Positions 5,190-6,412 of a DNA stretch of 6,412 bases are shown in pieces. This stretch comes from YA12-FULL-51-18 sp041665305 (GTDB taxonomy: Bacteria > Elusimicrobiota > Elusimicrobia > Elusimicrobiales > UBA9959). Numbering within the stretch: the first letter of the stretch is position 1; the number at the start of each line of letters is the position of its first letter. Location of the stretch: contig JBAYJD010000083.1 of NCBI GenBank assembly GCA_041665305.1, positions 1 to 6,412 of the forward strand, written 5' to 3'. The notes below the pieces were generated by a model that saw nothing but the letters and a program-made list of their open reading frames with translations, was not told the origin of the DNA and did not search any database. The position numbers were made by a program, and so were the translations under genes.

Positions 5190-6248
5190 ATGTTTAGAGT
5201 ATGTGCAATTTGTCTTCTGTTCCTATTCAGTCTGATTATCCCTGACGGTTTATGTGCCGGAGTAATCAACCCGGACATCTCGGTTATTGGTCAGCTTATT
5301 TTCAAATACCACGATGATAAAACCGTACAGGACGCCTATAGGCCGACGCTCGACTTGGGCGAAACAGAGTTGGTGTTTGACTCCTACTTGAATCCCTACG
5401 CTAAGGGCTTCTTTGTGTTCACGGTTGGGAATGACGAAGGATTGCGGACCGAGGAAGCGTATATCGATGTTCTAAAGGGACTGCCCGATGGCCTTGCGCT
5501 TCGCGGGGGAAAATATCGTCTCGGCTTCGGAAAGCTGAACCCGGTACATCCGCATGCCTATCCGTTCATTGATGCCCCTAGAGTAATGTCCTCCATGCTT
5601 CCGGGGGAAGACGGGTTCAATGATGTCGGAGCGCATGCCTCATATCTCCTGCCGACATTTGGAAGTTGGGCATCCGATATTTCAGCGGATTTCCTTAAAG
5701 GAGCATCATTCCATCCGGATGAACCTGAGTCCAGGGCGGGTTGGGTCAGTCGCTGGGGCAATTCAGTGCTTCTGAACGACACGGTCCCGCTGGACATAGG
5801 GGTTTCTGCGACACAGGGGGCTAATAATGTCCAGTGGAAGGCTAAAACAGGTGTTTATGGCGCGGATATTAAGACAAAAATATCCTTCTCCAGCTTAACC
5901 AGCCTGACATTGCAGGGCGAATACCTCTACAATAACAGCGAGGTCGTAATTGACACAACGACCGGAGATTCCAACAGGATCAGAAGACAGGGGTTTTATG
6001 CTTTTGCCGACCTGAAATTCTGGCAGCGCTATAACGCCGGGATCATTTACGATCAATACCAGCCGATCGAGGATAAAAGTCTGATCAATAGGGCGATAAA
6101 AGGGTTTATCGGCTTTTCACTGTTGGAAGAGACTACCCTGCTTAGGCTAAGTTATGAACACTTTAAGCCGGAAAATTCCCCTGCCGTTCACACTGCGATG
6201 TTCCAGGTGCTGTTCAGCATGGGGCCGCATAAAGCACATAAGTTCTAG
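5190..6248 (+). CDS. Outer-membrane beta-barrel protein, probable metal-related porin
   Basis: The 352-residue protein has a signal peptide (about 1-23, ending GLCA) and then alternating hydrophobic/polar strands to a C-terminal Phe, as expected for an outer-membrane barrel (last strand AMFQVLFSMG). The N-terminal half is the most distinctive: LGETELVFDSYLNPYAKGFF (56-75), EEAYIDVL (88-95), then GGKYRLGFGKLNPVHPHAYPFIDAPR (106-131) and LPGEDGFNDVGAHASYLLPT (137-156). The HPH motif (H120, H122) and the FGK-N-H-PF-D-P/EG-D-G pattern recall barrel proteins often annotated as zinc-regulated outer-membrane receptors or porins; it has no TonB box or plug domain that I can see, so a passive or facilitator role is more likely than active TonB-dependent uptake. 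The metal link is inferred from the His motif and from the CxxC neighbour upstream. TAAGGAG (5178-5184) supports the start. The stop is TAG; non-coding DNA follows. Confidence 0.82.
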   Translation: MFRVCAICLLFLFSLIIPDGLCAGVINPDISVIGQLIFKYHDDKTVQDAYRPTLDLGETELVFDSYLNPYAKGFFVFTVGNDEGLRTEEAYIDVLKGLPDGLALRGGKYRLGFGKLNPVHPHAYPFIDAPRVMSSMLPGEDGFNDVGAHASYLLPTFGSWASDISADFLKGASFHPDEPESRAGWVSRWGNSVLLNDTVPLDIGVSATQGANNVQWKAKTGVYGADIKTKISFSSLTSLTLQGEYLYNNSEVVIDTTTGDSNRIRRQGFYAFADLKFWQRYNAGIIYDQYQPIEDKSLINRAIKGFIGFSLLEETTLLRLSYEHFKPENSPAVHTAMFQVLFSMGPHKAHKF

Positions 6249-6412
6249 CCTATGGCTGTGCCGTTTCAAAGGCCAATGGCCCTCAGGCGGCCTAGGAGCC
6301 TGTCCGACATAAGGAATTTTGGCTGCAATCGCCGTTTTTTGCCTGCACCTTTGTTGCGCGAAACTTACAGGTTCATTGGAGCCTGCGCGTTTCGCGCAAC
6401 TTCGGTTCGGCC
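6249..6412. other. Non-coding right edge with possible dispersed repeat
   Basis: No credible coding frame is seen here. The first part is rich in GGCC-type short palindromes (GGCC-AAT-GGCC at 6271-6281; GCC-CTCA-GGC at 6279-6288), which could form a weak transcript end for the barrel gene but lack a T run. GAGCCTG or GCCTG recurs at 6296-6302, 6341-6345 and 6380-6385. The texture differs from the coding sequence to the left and suggests the edge of a repeat or an unseen element extending beyond the window. Confidence 0.4.
6353..6400. repeat. 12-bp perfect inverted repeat with alternative hairpin
   Basis: GTTGCGCGAAAC (6353-6364) is matched exactly by GTTTCGCGCAAC (6389-6400) around 24 bases. 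Within the loop, CAGG (6368-6371) can pair with CCTG (6382-6385). The right arm can also fold locally as GCGCG-TTT-CGCGC (6385-6397), which is incompatible with the long stem. It may be an RNA structure, a protein-binding dyad or part of a dispersed repeat. Confidence 0.65.

Overview
The window looks like chromosome of a Gram-negative bacterium: the last gene encodes an outer-membrane beta-barrel with a signal peptide, and most genes carry good Shine-Dalgarno sites (GGAGG/AAGGAG). Base composition is moderately GC-rich in the left half (about 60% G+C on a sampled line of the TPM gene) and nearer 48-50% at the right end. Composition, gene types and a 17-bp palindromic repeat remind me of uncultured environmental lineages such as Elusimicrobiota, but that placement is a low-confidence impression.

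Left part (1-2767, + strand): a folded non-coding element (2-71) and a probable promoter lead into four co-directional genes: a single-domain response regulator, a secreted or membrane TPM-domain protein with a Gly-rich tail, a nucleotidyltransferase-fold protein with a damaged metal-binding motif, and lemA. The last three are tightly packed (8 and 10 bp gaps, Shine-Dalgarno sites on the preceding stop codons). LemA and TPM proteins are a well-known pair of unknown biochemical role at the cell envelope; here a nucleotidyltransferase-like protein sits between them and a response regulator just upstream.

Middle (2768-4701): a perfect 17-bp inverted repeat separates lemA from a convergent small exported TPR gene (- strand). 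That gene is divergent from a secreted subtilisin-family (S8) protease with an intact Asp/His/Ser triad, an unusual oxyanion region and a pentapeptide-like N-terminal stretch. The intergenic region between them holds a candidate extended -10 promoter for each direction.

Right part (4702-6412, + strand): a two-gene unit of a small exported His/Cys protein (CxxC, C-terminal RGPP) and an outer-membrane barrel with an HPH motif, which I read as a probable metal-related (perhaps zinc) module. A stem-loop lies between the two genes. The last 164 bp are non-coding, with a 12-bp perfect inverted repeat that has an alternative local fold.

The most interesting signals are two genes (3481 and 4834) whose best -10 elements place transcription start at or next to the ATG, with an in-frame stop just upstream and no Shine-Dalgarno, suggesting leaderless mRNAs; the degenerate nucleotidyltransferase in the LemA/TPM operon; and the switch-like folded element at the left edge.
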